A stretch of 30,258 bases of DNA from Bigelowiella natans CCMP2755. Its lineage: Eukaryota > Cercozoa > Chlorarachniophyceae. The stretch is from assembly GCA_000320545.1 (NCBI GenBank), contig ADNK01001077.1, positions 42,501 through 72,758 of the forward strand, given 5' to 3'. The position numbers and the translations under genes are program-made. Shown here one piece after another: positions 9,813 to 21,197 of the stretch (the stretch's first letter is position 1; each line of letters opens with the position of its first letter). A model generated the notes under the pieces. It did not search any database. It was not told the origin of the DNA and saw only the letters and a program-made list of their open reading frames with translations.

Positions 9813-9839
9813 GATTTTATTAAGAATACACTCATACAG

Positions 9840-11035
9840 ACGTATGTTATAATTTATCGACTAAATCCGATTTCATTTCGCCAAAGAGTAATGTAATACG
9901 TATATGGGGTACTGGAGGTGTTCTATTAGTCCTAAGGGCTTTTCAAGTCATATCCAATCCGTCATTGAACATTCCATATTATTCAACTTTTTGGGTGCTC
10001 TTCGGTGCAATATTAGTAACTGATCAAACAGTTATGGTGGTGGTTCTTATCACAAATAGCTCCAGATACAATGGTTTAGGAGCAATTTTCATTGGGATTA
10101 TCGCCACATCAATAGCCATCACCGTTGCCTTAATTGTGAGCAGGTAAGAAATAAATCACTACTAATTATTTAATTAGGCTTTCAAAATTTAAGAGTAGGA
10201 TCTGTCCTTCATATCCCTTAGGCTTCTCAAAAAGGCTGTGAACTCAGATAGACAGTTCGACTCAAGCATTCCACCCTCAAGTGTCAATAGTAATAAAAAA
10301 ATCACTCCACGGGCAACTCTGAAGTCCAGTCGACAGCCAATCGATATGGAACCCATCTCCAGAAAAGAACTAAAAGAACCTGTAGAGGTTGATCTATGCA
10401 CAGGGGGAAACTAACAGAATTGACTTAAGTTCACATATATGATGCAGAACGAAGTACTCAATAAAGCACAGGCAAAAATCCCAGAAAAGTCGCAAAGGGC
10501 TAGCGAGGTAAATCATATTTTAAAATTAAAGACTAAATTCTTCATGGTGAACCATTAAAATTCTAAGCTAATGAAACTGTAGCTATTAGTCGGCGAGAAA
10601 GCCAAGCCAAGTTTAGGGGGAAATATAATATTGTTTTTTATGTTGTGAAAGGTTTGGCAACATATTGTGGTGCTAATACTTTCTGTTTTTTCACAGTGTC
10701 GCGAATTGTCTTCTCATAAACTAGCTGATAAGTCTCTCAAAGCTGTTAGCAAAAGGTCTACGAGATTGAAGGAAACTATAAAGCACCTTAAAATTATACT
10801 TGCTCTCTCTATAATTCTTGGTCCGAGCTTCACTATAGCATCTCTAATTATCGGTCTCCAGCAACTGATGAACGACGACAGAAGTTTCAGCGAAAACCTG
10901 AGAATACGTTTCGAAAATTACATTTTTAGCGCTGATCTGGGCTTTTTCGTTCTCATCCTAGCCTATGGTGTCTTGCTTCACTTTTCCAAAATCCCGGGCT
11001 TCTTCAAAAAATGTTTCTCACATCGATGTTGTTGA
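9840..11035 (+). CDS. Paralogous multi-helix membrane protein, 4 exons seen, 5' end missing
   Basis: Exons: about 9840-10143, 10222-10381 (or 10387), 10448-10507 and 10697-11035 (TGA); phases agree. Segments: VIRIWGTGGVLLVLRAF, STFWVLFGAILVTDQTVMV, LGAIFIGIIATSIAITVALI, a polar Ser/Lys-rich loop, LKIILALSIILGPSFTIASL and ADLGFFVLILAYGVLL, with CCF-type cysteines at the end. It matches the C-terminal two-thirds of the minus-strand gene: LITNSSRY corresponds to LITENTRF, the loop sits at the same place and both end in a Cys cluster. Helices matching the first three of that gene are not seen upstream, so the 5' part is either in an exon I missed or lost. An (AT)n tract lies just upstream. No ATG precedes the first visible exon in frame. 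Confidence 0.6.
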
Positions 11036-11049
11036 ATTGCTGAGTTTTT

Positions 11050-12180
11050 GAATTGCCTTTGTGGAACATATGCTAGTGAATTAGACTCATCCACACATTG
11101 CTCTTGCTAAGTGTTGAAAACAGAAGATGCACGGGCCATAGCAAAGCAGAAGATCTAGCTATGCACTCTCGTGTGCTAGACCACTATGTGTGGGCACATC
11201 ATGTCTAGATTCTAGATGTCTCTGTGTGCGCTATGAACTAGATGAACTACGTGGACAGCACTGAGCACACAGCAAATTCTTGCGTGCTAGCGTGGCGCAA
11301 TGCGATGTCAGTTAGATGTGCTACTAGTGTGGCAAAGCCTAGGAGACTGTCATCATTCTAGTATTGTGCTCCAATCTAGCAGTGCTGATCACTTTCAGTG
11401 CAGCAGGCACTCTTTTCTAGTTTTGCCAGCTCATGTTGTGATGTCAATCTAGCTAGCTAGCTCTAGCAGCTAGAGCTGCACAACATCTGTGTCCACTAGT
11501 TCTAGAGGCTAGGGAGTTCTGGACACGCTTCACATTCATGCGCAGCTAGACAAGCTTTTGTGCACACATGTCTAGATGTGGAACACAACCTAGCAATGCT
11601 TGTGTTGTGCCCATGCTCTGTTACCATCAACACATCATGTTTTCACTAGCTGCATTTGCACATCATGCTAGCGCATGGACATGTCGATCTGTGTTCATCT
11701 AGCTGCTGTGCTGCTGTGCAGCTGCACATTGACATCATTACATCGCATCAAACCAACACGTGACAAGATAGATGCTGGAACGGCTGGTGTTCCGCTACCT
11801 AGCTAGTTAGCTAGCTGCCGCCGCAAATCTAGACATGCGATGCACACCTGACACATTTCTAGATCCACAGCTACACTAGCGCTAATGAAGCGGTCCGTTC
11901 GCATACCGTTGTCGCGTGTGACTAGTAACTCTAGAGCTATGTAGCTATACGCACATGATTCTGGAAAACAGGCAATGTGAAATGCAATGCACTTTGCAGC
12001 TTGAGGAGATGGTGTGTACTAACACTAAAACAATTGATGTGATGCATCGCCACATCCACTCGCAATGCAAACGCGCATCGTGGATGTGCGAACAATGATC
12101 ACGATTATTCATTGAAGGCCAAACCACCAGTAGGCCGCCACTGCTAGACTAGACTGCTTCACATCGACTCACATGGTTAT
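11050..12180. other. CTAG-rich block 1, no gene seen
   Basis: This block has a base composition unlike its neighbours: GC is higher, microsatellites are absent, and CTAG occurs roughly 40 times in 1.1 kb. Many copies sit in short palindromes such as CTAGCTAGTTAGCTAG (near 11800) and GCTCTAGCAGCTAGAGC (near 11461). CCAG and CTGG are rare. No long frame has coding character. It lies between the convergent ends of the 7TM paralog and the NAGPA-like gene. It may be a decayed mobile element, by analogy with the block at 19.7-21.0 kb. Confidence 0.7.
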
Positions 12181-12302
12181 CAACAAGATGATAATGAGAC
12201 ATGGCCATAAAGTACGTTGTAAACGTATTGTGCAACGATAGTCCAATTTGAGCTGAGATCTCACAATCAAATTTCTTTGATACATTGATATATCAGTGAA
12301 TA

Positions 12303-12569
12303 TCAGTGAACACATGTAACAGTAGCTACTGGGCGCTGACATTTAATTGGTACATCGTTGCAAGTCGGTACATTAACGACTTTATCGTCCATGACCATCG
12401 TGGTTGACCTATTCATGCATTATTACACAACACATTCATTTCAGGATGATTGCTATAAAGACAACATAATACGTACTGATACATACAACATGAATATGAA
12501 TCTTCAAGTAACAAGGATTGTGTCTATTTATATCAGCCATAAATACTATCCAGCAACAACTTTATTTGG

Positions 12570-12604
<35 letters not shown>

Positions 12605-12747
12605 CCCTCCGCCATCAAGATTGATTGCATGGGCTGCTCCTATGGAGATAAGAATGTCCTGCCAACAACAGTATTCGAGACCTATCATTCTCTTCAATTC
12701 GTTTATCTGGTTAAAACAACAATTCTACTACAGTTTGGGGATAATAC

Positions 12748-12778
<31 letters not shown>

Positions 12779-13654
12779 AGACAGTAGTAACAACAAACCA
12801 ACCGCCATCTGATAAAGAGTCGGTCCTTTCCCGCTTTTGCACGTCTCACACCCATCTACTACAAGCATAAGTAGGCGCCCTTTTCCATCAACGCCAATGG
12901 TTGTCCTTTAAGTAAGACGAAGACGATGATGATGATGATGATAATGATGATGATGAATTTGTTATTATCATTATCCCACCAGTAAACACATTATACTAAC
13001 TAAAACTTGCGCCATCGGCTGATTATGGCGTTAAACCGAAAATGAACATAGCATCTATTATCTTGGTCTTTATGAATAACGTGTTTTATTATCATTAATA
13101 TTACTACTATTATAATTATTATTGTTACTAATTATTGGTTGATTCACCTTGGAGCTGCTTCACCTCCTGGAGTGCTGACCTTTAAAACAAAAGAAACAAA
13201 CCAACAATATTGCAGGAAGGTAAGGACAGCTACTGCTAAATAACAATACATAGCATATATAAATACAATATGTACAGAATATCATTATCCCTATGTTCAA
13301 ACGTTTGTGATATGATGAGAGCACCTAATCAGTGTTTAATCAGTGTTTGTAATTACCACTCAACCCACCCCCCTCTCATAACACTATCATTATCCCTCTT
13401 TCTTTTCTATCTTCTTCTACTTCCACTACTAACGTAGTGTCCTTTGTTCTTCTTCATGAATGGGTCATAATCACCGTGCTAGTCCCGTTGTATACTAGCC
13501 AACCAAAACCACTCATGATGTTCATCACACCTACGGGATCATCAGATGATGAGGATGATAATGGCCATAAACATAACAATAGCACTTTAGATGTGAAACC
13601 ATATGTACTGTGAGGGTGTGTAGATGATGACAGCAAGAAGAAAACACCTTCACA

Positions 13655-13691
<37 letters not shown>

Positions 13692-13776
13692 GTGAGTGTA
13701 ATACCATGTTGATGATGACAGGTGATAGAAGAAAACACAAACAGACGCAGAGAGTGAGAGGGAACGAGGGAAGGAG

Positions 13777-13833
<57 letters not shown>

Positions 13834-13971
13834 GCTTCTACTACTATTATAGTGGAATAATAAGAACCTAATTCTGAGAGCTCATCAGTTGAATTGACGT
13901 GCCCCATCACCCACTCATTATTTCGTGATACTCCAAACTGTGCGTTGCTTCCTGTACGTAGTAGATGGACA

Positions 13972-14003
<32 letters not shown>

Positions 14004-14400
14004 TAGTAGTAGTAACTGTATTAAATTTAGGCAGTGGTTGAGATGATGATGACACTACTACTACGCAATGCAGATCATGATGCTGATGGCTACTTCCTAG
14101 AATGAACAAATGATGATGATGACGCCCTTGGTTTACTAGTTTACCCGTAAAATCCTGCGACAAAAGTGTCCCTGAGAGAGAAGACCAACGAATGATTTGG
14201 AATAATATCATATGATGTCAAAAAGGGGAGGGGATAATATGATTCATTTTGGTAGGCTTCTCCCCTTAACAATGAACGATCAAAAAATAGGTTTGTTTGA
14301 CAATTGGAAAGTAGCTGCTAATGCTTCTGCTAGTGCTGCTGTTTCTCGCCTAATGTTGCAGTATCGTTACCATAAGTTTCTTCTTATTAGTGTGGGTTAT

Positions 14401-14445
<45 letters not shown>

Positions 14446-15240
14446 ACTACCATTTTGCATGAGTAATCCGATACACTGATCATCGTGGCAGCAGTTGAAC
14501 AACGACCAACAGTATCGTAGTATCAACAACACAACAACAACAACAACAACAACGTAGATCACTTACTGAGCTCAAAGGAAACCAGATCGGTAGATAGAGA
14601 GATCATGATGCTCTAGATTCGTTCAACAATGTGTGAGCAGCTTTTATTCTAAATCCTACTTGTTCATCATGATATATCTTCACCTTGCCTTTTCCTTTCA
14701 TACCGAAAGGCCCCCCATTTGTGGCCAATTTACAACCGGCCTTCGAAGCAGTTTCGAGGGTTTTGAACAAGCCATTGCCTGAAAACAGCACGTTGCTCGG
14801 TACACCACCATCACGAATAATAATCGACAAGAGAAACACAACATTGGACAACATCAACACCAAAGTGCTGCATGCAGGCAACAGTGTCATTACCACATTC
14901 GTTGATGGGAGGAAGGGCTTCGAATACCGAACTAGCCCCTGAGATGACTGCTAAATAGCCGTTTCTGCCGCCACCAGCGATATCTTCTAGCACTGTAAGA
15001 TTCACGGAAGAAGAAGGAGAAAAGGAAGATGCGCCCCTGTTCAACGTCGTGTCGGAAGGTACAATGACGATGCGAGGTGGGATGACCACTAGTGCATTAG
15101 TGGCAGCAACTGTGCGAAAGATAACAACAAACAAAGCAGTTGTTATCATCCATTATCATCAACTCAACACGTCATTATCAATAAAATAGACAAGATACAA
15201 TACCTCCCAGCAGTACTACTGCCCATGCTTGCTTGAACAT
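12303..15240 (-). CDS. Secreted phosphodiester glycosidase (NAGPA-like), 11 exons, 277 aa
   Basis: Exons: 15240-15204, 15109-14894, 14778-14684, 14475-14451, 14171-14145, 13951-13868, 13530-13475, 13179-13148, 12905-12803, 12658-12606 and 12408-12303 (TGA). All phases agree. The first two exons give a signal peptide (MFKQAWAVVLLGVAATNA). Then come GCKLATNGGPF (99-109), CIGLLMQNG (117-125), NAQFGV (136-141), SGFGWLVYNG, RTTIGVDGKGRLL, AINLDGGGST (236-245) and a CQRPVATVTCVH end. This is the motif order of N-acetylglucosamine-1-phosphodiester alpha-N-acetylglucosaminidase, which removes a GlcNAc cap from phosphodiesters in the secretory route of animals. The EGF and membrane parts of the animal enzyme are absent, so this is a soluble catalytic domain. 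Substrate in this organism is unknown. Four exons are 25-37 nt. Confidence 0.93.
12567..12605. repeat. (ATC)n microsatellite abutting a splice donor
   Basis: The tract begins at the donor of NAGPA-like intron 10: on the minus strand GT is followed directly by GATGATGATG. Confidence 0.95.
12749..12779. repeat. (ATC)n microsatellite
   Basis: About 30 bp of ATC units inside NAGPA-like intron 9. Confidence 0.95.
12926..12954. repeat. (GAT)n microsatellite
   Basis: GAT units with one interruption, inside NAGPA-like intron 8 close to the exon 9 acceptor. Confidence 0.9.
13656..13691. repeat. (ACT)n microsatellite
   Basis: About 35 bp of ACT units inside NAGPA-like intron 6. Confidence 0.95.
13779..13828. 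repeat. (GA)n microsatellite
   Basis: About 48 bp of GA units inside NAGPA-like intron 6. Confidence 0.95.
13971..14013. repeat. (TAG)n microsatellite
   Basis: TAG units with one GTGG interruption inside NAGPA-like intron 5, about 20 bp from the exon 6 acceptor. Confidence 0.95.
14402..14442. repeat. (AT)n microsatellite
   Basis: About 40 bp of AT within NAGPA-like intron 4, starting about 8 bp from the donor of the 25-nt exon 4. Confidence 0.95.
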
Positions 15241-15859
15241 TTGCTACGCCAACTTTGATATTTTCACTAGTTGTGATATAGTAGTGGGTGCTTGCTTCGG
15301 ATAAAATGCAATCCTTGTTGCTCGATCTCTCCCCCCCCTGAACGAGGACAAGCGTGATTTGATTCTCCTGCCAATTTGTCTCTGCGACAAGAACTTATAT
15401 CTTACAGCCGCATGTTTTAATATTTGTCACAGATGGAAAATGCCCTGTGATTTGTTTCTCCGACAAAGACTAGGTACCCCCCCCTCTAGGCCCTCTTTAT
15501 TGAGTACACGTGTGCCGGTATGAAGCACCTCTTTGAGCATACGCACACGGCCTCTATGCAAGACCAGACCCGCCTTGCGAAGGCATGCCAGGTGAAAGCA
15601 CCAGGCCGTTGTGAATATATGTGAAATTCAGCTATGAAAGCACCTTGAGAAATTAGGATCTTACGTTGTGTTTGCCCCTTGCCGTCGTGATTCGCTAACA
15701 TGATGATGTACAACCCTTTTTGAACATGTATTTATCAGGATCGTGGATATGTTTCTATACACAATACGGAGTTCGTTGCGGCGAATGTGTTTGTACTTTT
15801 TCTCGGAACCTGGGTACTACAACTAATAGTATCCAATTGTACCTAATTTAAAGAGATGC

Positions 15860-15862
<3 letters not shown>

Positions 15863-15901
<39 letters not shown>
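15863..15901. repeat. (TAG)n microsatellite
   Basis: About 38 bp of uninterrupted TAG/AGT units. Confidence 0.95.
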
Positions 15902-16285
15902 TCCGCCATCATGATCGCAACGATATGTACATATATATCATAATGGAATAATCAGGCGTTATCGCTGGCATTAGACACTGCTCTTAGAACAATTAAGAAG
16001 GTAATGAAGAGCGTGTATTCACGCACACACCAGATACATCCATTGCTACTGTTACAATTCTCAGAGTTTTCCTCTTATTCTTATCATTATTATTGTTAAT
16101 GTAATATAAATATCACATTTGTAATATCAACGTTTGTATTACTGCGAATAATATACTTTTATTTCTCTATTGTGTTAATGGCTGTTTGTAGGGATATGAG
16201 CGGCTGAGCATTTATCACCAGCGAAACTGCGTGACATATATAATCGAAATCATGTAGGTGAAACGATGAGTTATGTTGTTATAAT

Positions 16286-16320
16286 AATAATGATGATGAT
16301 GATGATGATGATGATGATGT
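16286..16320. repeat. (GAT)n microsatellite
   Basis: About 34 bp of GAT units. Confidence 0.95.
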
Positions 16321-16581
16321 GGTAATATAAAGGTATACAAGCATCGTTTTCCTTCTCCAGCTTAAGTACGGCTTTTCTCTGATGGTATTGTCGTAAATAA
16401 ATAGCATACACGAAGTGCCAATGCCAATCTAAAATGTAATTGTTAATGCCAACGAGAGGAGAGAGTGAAAGGGCGAGAGAGGGAGAGGAGAGAGGAGGGG
16501 GGGGAGAAGATATTGTTTAGAGAGACCTTCAATATTCTAAAATCAATAATCACCTCGCTACTTAATGTTTAATGAAGTTCT

Positions 16582-16967
16582 ATGGTGAAACTAACACGAT
16601 GGAAGAGAAGAAAGGACTTAGCTATGCTGCAGTCCTTCTTACAGGTTAGTAGTAGTAGGCTGCTACTAGTGCTGCTGCTGGTGGATAATCAACTACTAGT
16701 AGTAAAAATACTTTTATAAAGCAGAAACAACTTTTTCTTCGAGATGACATAGCAAGCTGAATCTCGCAAAACAAAAAATAGTAGCGATTACTTTTATACT
16801 TTGTTTTTATCGTTCTCTCCCCGCTTAAGCATTGATTTTTATACAATTTTGGTGGTGCTTTTACAATAATGATGACCAAAATTAGGCTTATACTCATTCG
16901 AACTAGCATACAGGTTGTATTGTTAGTCACGGCATCTGCTTAACTCCCCGATGATGAGTGTGTGGAT

Positions 16968-17012
<45 letters not shown>

Positions 17013-17919
17013 TGTGTGTTTGTGTGCGTTGTAAATAACTCCATGATTAACGATAACTCCAAAACTTGATTATCATCATCGCCATGATCGCCATCAGCAT
17101 CATCATCATCACTATCGTCGTTCATACATAATAGGCTGCAAACTCACTGGCAGTTGGCAGTGCATCATCTCATTGCTATTGGGGTTCTCTTGGTAATGGA
17201 TTATTTTGACCGATGCTACAATACATTTGCTGCATCCAAGGGAAAATCATCGAGAGGAAAATATTCTGTCTTCATCAGTTTTCGAATGAATAAATGAAGA
17301 GAGCGCATTATTTATTTATTTCTCAATTTATTATTGTCGGTGATGAAATGATGCACCCTCTTTTTGGTCTCTAGATCTTCCATCCATTCTTATGTATTAT
17401 GATCTATCTTCAGGTTGCATTCTACAACTGGTTTGATTATCCTGACCAAGCGCTTCCCGTCATTCGTATGTGCTGGTGAGTCATCATCCTTCAACTGATG
17501 ATAGATATACAACAACAACATCCGTAGTTGTCACTCAAATGTAGTCCTATACTCGATGATATCAATGAATCAGCATCAGCAATACATTACATTATTGATT
17601 TTTGGTTGAAATTACTTGCCTGATCACCTACACCGCGCGGAACTAACAAGAAAATGTTATATATACAATGTAAATAGTGAGTGTGTTCTTGTAATAAACT
17701 GATCCCGTTTTTGTCTTACCAATGCTGTTTTCTATGATCATCATCATTGCCATCAACATCAGCGTATTTGTCCTTCATGCCTCCACTGAGCAACTATGCT
17801 TCCTCGCTCTCCTTCTACATAGGTCGTCGCTGTTTCATCGTTGAAATGTTTATTTATGTGCTCACATTGACGTGTACCACAACCCCTCTGTTGTCGTTTT
17901 GGTTTACTACTACTACCAC

Positions 17920-17956
<37 letters not shown>

Positions 17957-19126
17957 GTAATAATGATAAATGTTGTCCATGTTTCAGGCTGCTGGATCAT
18001 CATCAGTACACTAATCTTCTGAGGCATATTCATCTTTTCGCTGCACTCTCTAGGTAGAAGTCTTCTTCTTCCTACCCATCCTATATCTATAAATCACTAT
18101 CTATTGACGACTATTAATCAACAACAAACTATAAATGTCTCTCTCTACCCCTATACACTTCTCTTCCTCCCCCCCACCCCTTCCTTCTCGTCCTCTTGGA
18201 TCATGAATTTCCGATTGCTACCACTACTGCAGCTACGTATTGAAGACAACAATTTGCATAATCACGTGGATATTATGGCTACCTTTCTTTTTGCAACCCC
18301 AAGATAAGTATAACTCGTATATCTGGTAATAAGAATATTAATAATAATAACTATAAAGAGGAGAGGCAACAAGTAACAACAAATAATCAACAGCAAGATA
18401 CTTTTTCCTATTCATTTGTTCGTCGTCTTTTTCTAGTATGTGGATCTGTAGGAGCCCTTCCTTTGTCATCTTTTTCTATTATGTGAATCTGTCGTAGAAA
18501 CCCGTCTTTTAGAAAAACCTGCTCTTAGCAAGCTATTCAAATCATCTCACCATCATCATCGATCATCATCATCGATCATCAATGTGTATTTTCAGGTTTT
18601 GGAGATGGGTATTCCCTGTCCTAAACTTCGTGATGTTATTCGTGCAGTGGTGGGCTTCTACGATATTTTGGTCTCTTTCAAGAAGGTATATGCAATGTGC
18701 TCGCTGTTGTTATATCCACAGGCACTATCACTATAGACAACATAGCACGTTTCGTAACCATAAATATTAGTATAGGTACTATTTTGTAAAGTTGCTACTT
18801 CTGTCATATCTTCTCAGATTTCAAAAGATGATGATACGTGAGGAGGATGCAGATGTTTTGCGGTATAAAAACCAGGTAGCATTTTGCAGTGATTATAACA
18901 AAAACATAGTGAGCGCTACGACAGAATCATCCCGCATGATATACATGAAACAAATCTCTCTCTTTCTTTCTCTTGTTGTGTATATTCATACTGAAATCAA
19001 CACAATCCTCTCATCTCTCCTCATATCATATGAATTATGCTCGTGTTTGTACTACTACGAAGATGCGAAAGAGTCTAGTGTTTTCTACCGTCGATGTTTC
19101 GGATCTTGATAGGTATTGAGTAGTAA

Positions 19127-19158
<32 letters not shown>

Positions 19159-19442
19159 CTCGTAGTAGTAGTAGTAGTAGTAGTAATAGTAGTAGTAATA
19201 GGAGTCATAAGGAAATATACGGAGATATGCTACACATCAGAAGCATACTTATTTTATAAAGTACACGAGCAATCATGAATGAGCAAGCATATATGTTAAC
19301 TGACGACTCTCCTCAATACATCATCATCATCCTCATCGTCATTTCACCATCCGAAAATTGCGGTTTATCGCTCAGGCGGAAATTGCAACAGCATGTGTAC
19401 CGGTCGTTCGAGAAACCAAGATCTCACTACATCACAAATTAA
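16582..19442 (+). CDS. Membrane protein of unknown family, 9 exons, about 182 aa
   Basis: Exons: 16582-16644, 17414-17475, 17763-17822, 17988-18053, 18233-18265, 18596-18685, 18818-18875, 19063-19112 and 19376-19442 (TAA). The phases add up to a single frame. Visible parts: VAFYNWFDYPDQALPVIRMC, then hydrophobic VFVLHASTEQLCFLALLLH, LLDHHQYTNLLRHIHLFAAL, VFPVLNFVMLFVQWWAST, and a polar tail with REEDADVLRYKNQ and RRKLQQHVYRSFEKPRSHY. Two to four membrane segments are likely. I do not recognise the family. Some donors are weak (GTCGTC after 17822, GTGGAT after 18265). The exon 18596-18685 is also open in another phase (VLEMGIPCPKLRDVIRAV), which could join 18828-18875, so the model is provisional. 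Introns hold TG, AAT and TAG microsatellites. Confidence 0.4.
16968..17023. repeat. (TG)n microsatellite
   Basis: TG units with TTTG interruptions, inside the first intron of the membrane-protein model. Confidence 0.95.
17923..17956. repeat. (AAT)n microsatellite
   Basis: About 33 bp of AAT units, about 30 bp before the acceptor of the exon at 17988. Confidence 0.95.
19128..19200. repeat. (TAG)n microsatellite, interrupted
   Basis: Three TAG runs separated by ACTCG and AATAG, starting about 15 bp after the donor at 19112. Confidence 0.95.
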
Positions 19443-19679
19443 TCGGAAATCCTAGTTGTCCTCATCATCTATCGAATTTATAACATAATTTAGAAGTGAA
19501 AAACGACGATCATATTTTGAATCCATCTTTCTACTGGCTTAAAACGCATAGCTGCAGGAATATGTAAGGATGCGTTCTGGCAGTGAATGTACATATACCA
19601 TAGTTGCATTTATACAGTTATGGTATCATTGCCAAGGATATTAAGAATGTGTGTACATGATGCATGGCTTGAGTATTTT

Positions 19680-20592
19680 TCCATAAAAACACATCGCGTT
19701 GCTAGATTGTGATGATATTATCTAGCAATAGACGCTTGCGCAGATGAAGCAGAGACAATGCAATGCACACTCCATGCAATGTTGCCATGTCTAGTGCCTC
19801 TAGGTCTCCATTGAGTGCCCCCCTCTCTTCAAGACCAAAGACACCATTGCTACTCTTACCTAGTTACGCACTGCTAGACTGCTGGACTGTTGTGGACACA
19901 ACAACACAACAGATGATGAACACCATGTGTGGCTTGCATCGTCGCCTGCCTAGCTGCCCAGTTGCTCTAGCTAGCTAGTGCTGTCGCAGGGCGCACAACG
20001 GCGTCCCAGTCTTCTAGTCTTGTGGAACTGGCTAGCTGGGGGCCGCATTTCAGTGCGCCCTACGATGCCTAGCAGCTAGCGCCGTGCAAGTTCGGAAGCA
20101 GCGGTTGCATCTGGGGCTCCCTGACTGAATGCTGTGTGCGAATCGGGGCTAGGGGGTGTCGGTGCCAACGCGCTAGCATGGCGCGTGCCAAAACACTGAC
20201 CATGCTACAATGCTAGCATGGCTACGATGTCGCGATCGAAATGCTAGAATGCGCAGGTGGCGCACAGAAGCTAGAGAAGGCTACCCACGACCTCGCGGAG
20301 AGGGATTTTGTGACCTCGGCCGCGTCGGCTGGCTAGCTGGTGACGGCAACTGGGTGAATGCGTCGAGAGAGGTTTGCTAGTTTGTCAGCCTTTTGTTGGG
20401 GTCGTCCGGTGCGTCCTGTCTAGCTGTCTGTGTCTGCAGCTGCGTGGATGATCCAATTCCTGAAGACAAATCGTTTGAGAACGACTTCACTAGCTCAATG
20501 TGTTGCGCCTAAGATGTGTTTATCGCGATGTCGCTTCTAGTGATTGGCACACCGACGCAGGTCGCTGAGGTCTTTGATCGACGTTGAACTTG
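19680..20592. other. CTAG-rich block 2, left part; decayed element sequence
   Basis: Higher GC, no microsatellites and roughly 30 CTAG sites over the whole 1.3-kb block (to about 20990). On the minus strand, around 20600-20400, a broken frame gives KDLSDLR and VVLKRF, faintly like the copia segment after the YVDD motif, with several stops. The rest has no coding frame I can support. Confidence 0.55.
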
Positions 20593-20990
20593 CTAGCTTG
20601 GAGTGCAGTTGAACCAGCCAGCCAGGGTCCAGAGGGTGTCCGCCTTGCTAGCTTGGAGTCCCAGTTGGATTGTTGCCAGAATGGCGTCGTCGACGCACAC
20701 CAGTGGGATGACGACTTCGATTGGGATTTTCGGGTTCACTTTGGTGCAAATGCACGGGTCAGCACCAGGGCATGCTGGCATGTGAAGCGCGAAGTGTGAC
20801 AGAAATCCGAACGACTTGACCGTTGAATCGAGGGTGAGGTCTGTTGGGTGCCACTTGCGGCCAGCTAGCCAGCTTGCTAGCTCTAGAGCTTGGTACAGTC
20901 CGCAAAGGGCCTTGTTCATTTACCAGACGTAACCGTTGGGCACAGAGACTCCTTGCGGTGGCTGAACCCATGGAGGTGTGCGGCCAGAAT
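20593..20990 (-). pseudogene. Ty1/copia-type reverse transcriptase fragment (decayed)
   Basis: On the minus strand the frame reads PPWVQPPQGVSVPNGYVW, a TAA stop, then MNKALCGLYQA, then GADPCICTKV and IPLVCVDDAILAT. This follows the copia reverse transcriptase order: PPG region, K-ALYGLKQAP, ADPC, then a VDD catalytic centre (YVDD in intact elements). The TAA at the VW-MNKAL junction replaces the usual Lys/Arg. The conserved QAPR-W part is scrambled (QALELASW), next to CTAG sites. No long terminal repeats were found, so the fragment is partial and dead. It lies about 200 bp upstream of the HAD-like gene. Confidence 0.75.
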
Positions 20991-21197
20991 GTGAACGTTG
21001 TCGTCGTCGTTGTCAAAGTTGTTGTTGGTGTTGCACAAGAGAGACCGCAACTCCATGAAGTGTCAGATTTTTCCAGGATAATTTCTGTGCAACCAGAAAG
21101 TTTGAAAACTGGCAAGGATTTTTTTGGACATTTCCTTGTCGCAAATACAAAACAAAGGCAAATTTGTTGTCCTTCGGCTAAAATCCAAGCTGCGACA

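Larger units (their letters stand above)
8274..9839. other. Spacer between the divergent 7TM genes; duplications and microsatellites
   Basis: No convincing exon found. It holds two imperfect tandem duplications (8468-8511 with 8533-8577; 8721-8772 with 8860-8911), and TG and AT microsatellites at about 8769-8801, 9409-9460 and 9767-9809. The missing 5' exons of the plus-strand 7TM gene would be expected here, but I could not find helices like those at 8273-7989. Confidence 0.5.
15241..16581. other. Spacer, promoter side of the NAGPA-like gene; no gene seen
   Basis: It holds (TAG)n at about 15863-15901, (GAT)n at about 16286-16320 and an AG-rich patch at about 16455-16505. A minus-strand open frame at 15713-15486 has no splice or homology support. 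The promoters of two divergent genes should lie here. Confidence 0.5.

Noticed and set aside
14685-14942. Plus-strand open frame beginning MPFPFIPKGPPF.
   Set aside because: It is the reverse side of NAGPA-like exons 2 and 3, whose minus-strand reading has splice phases and family motifs.
20844-21197. Open frame continuous with, and upstream of, the HAD-like start.
   Set aside because: It crosses the copia remnant and its flank; the ATG at 21198 starts the signal-peptide-like leader and fits better.
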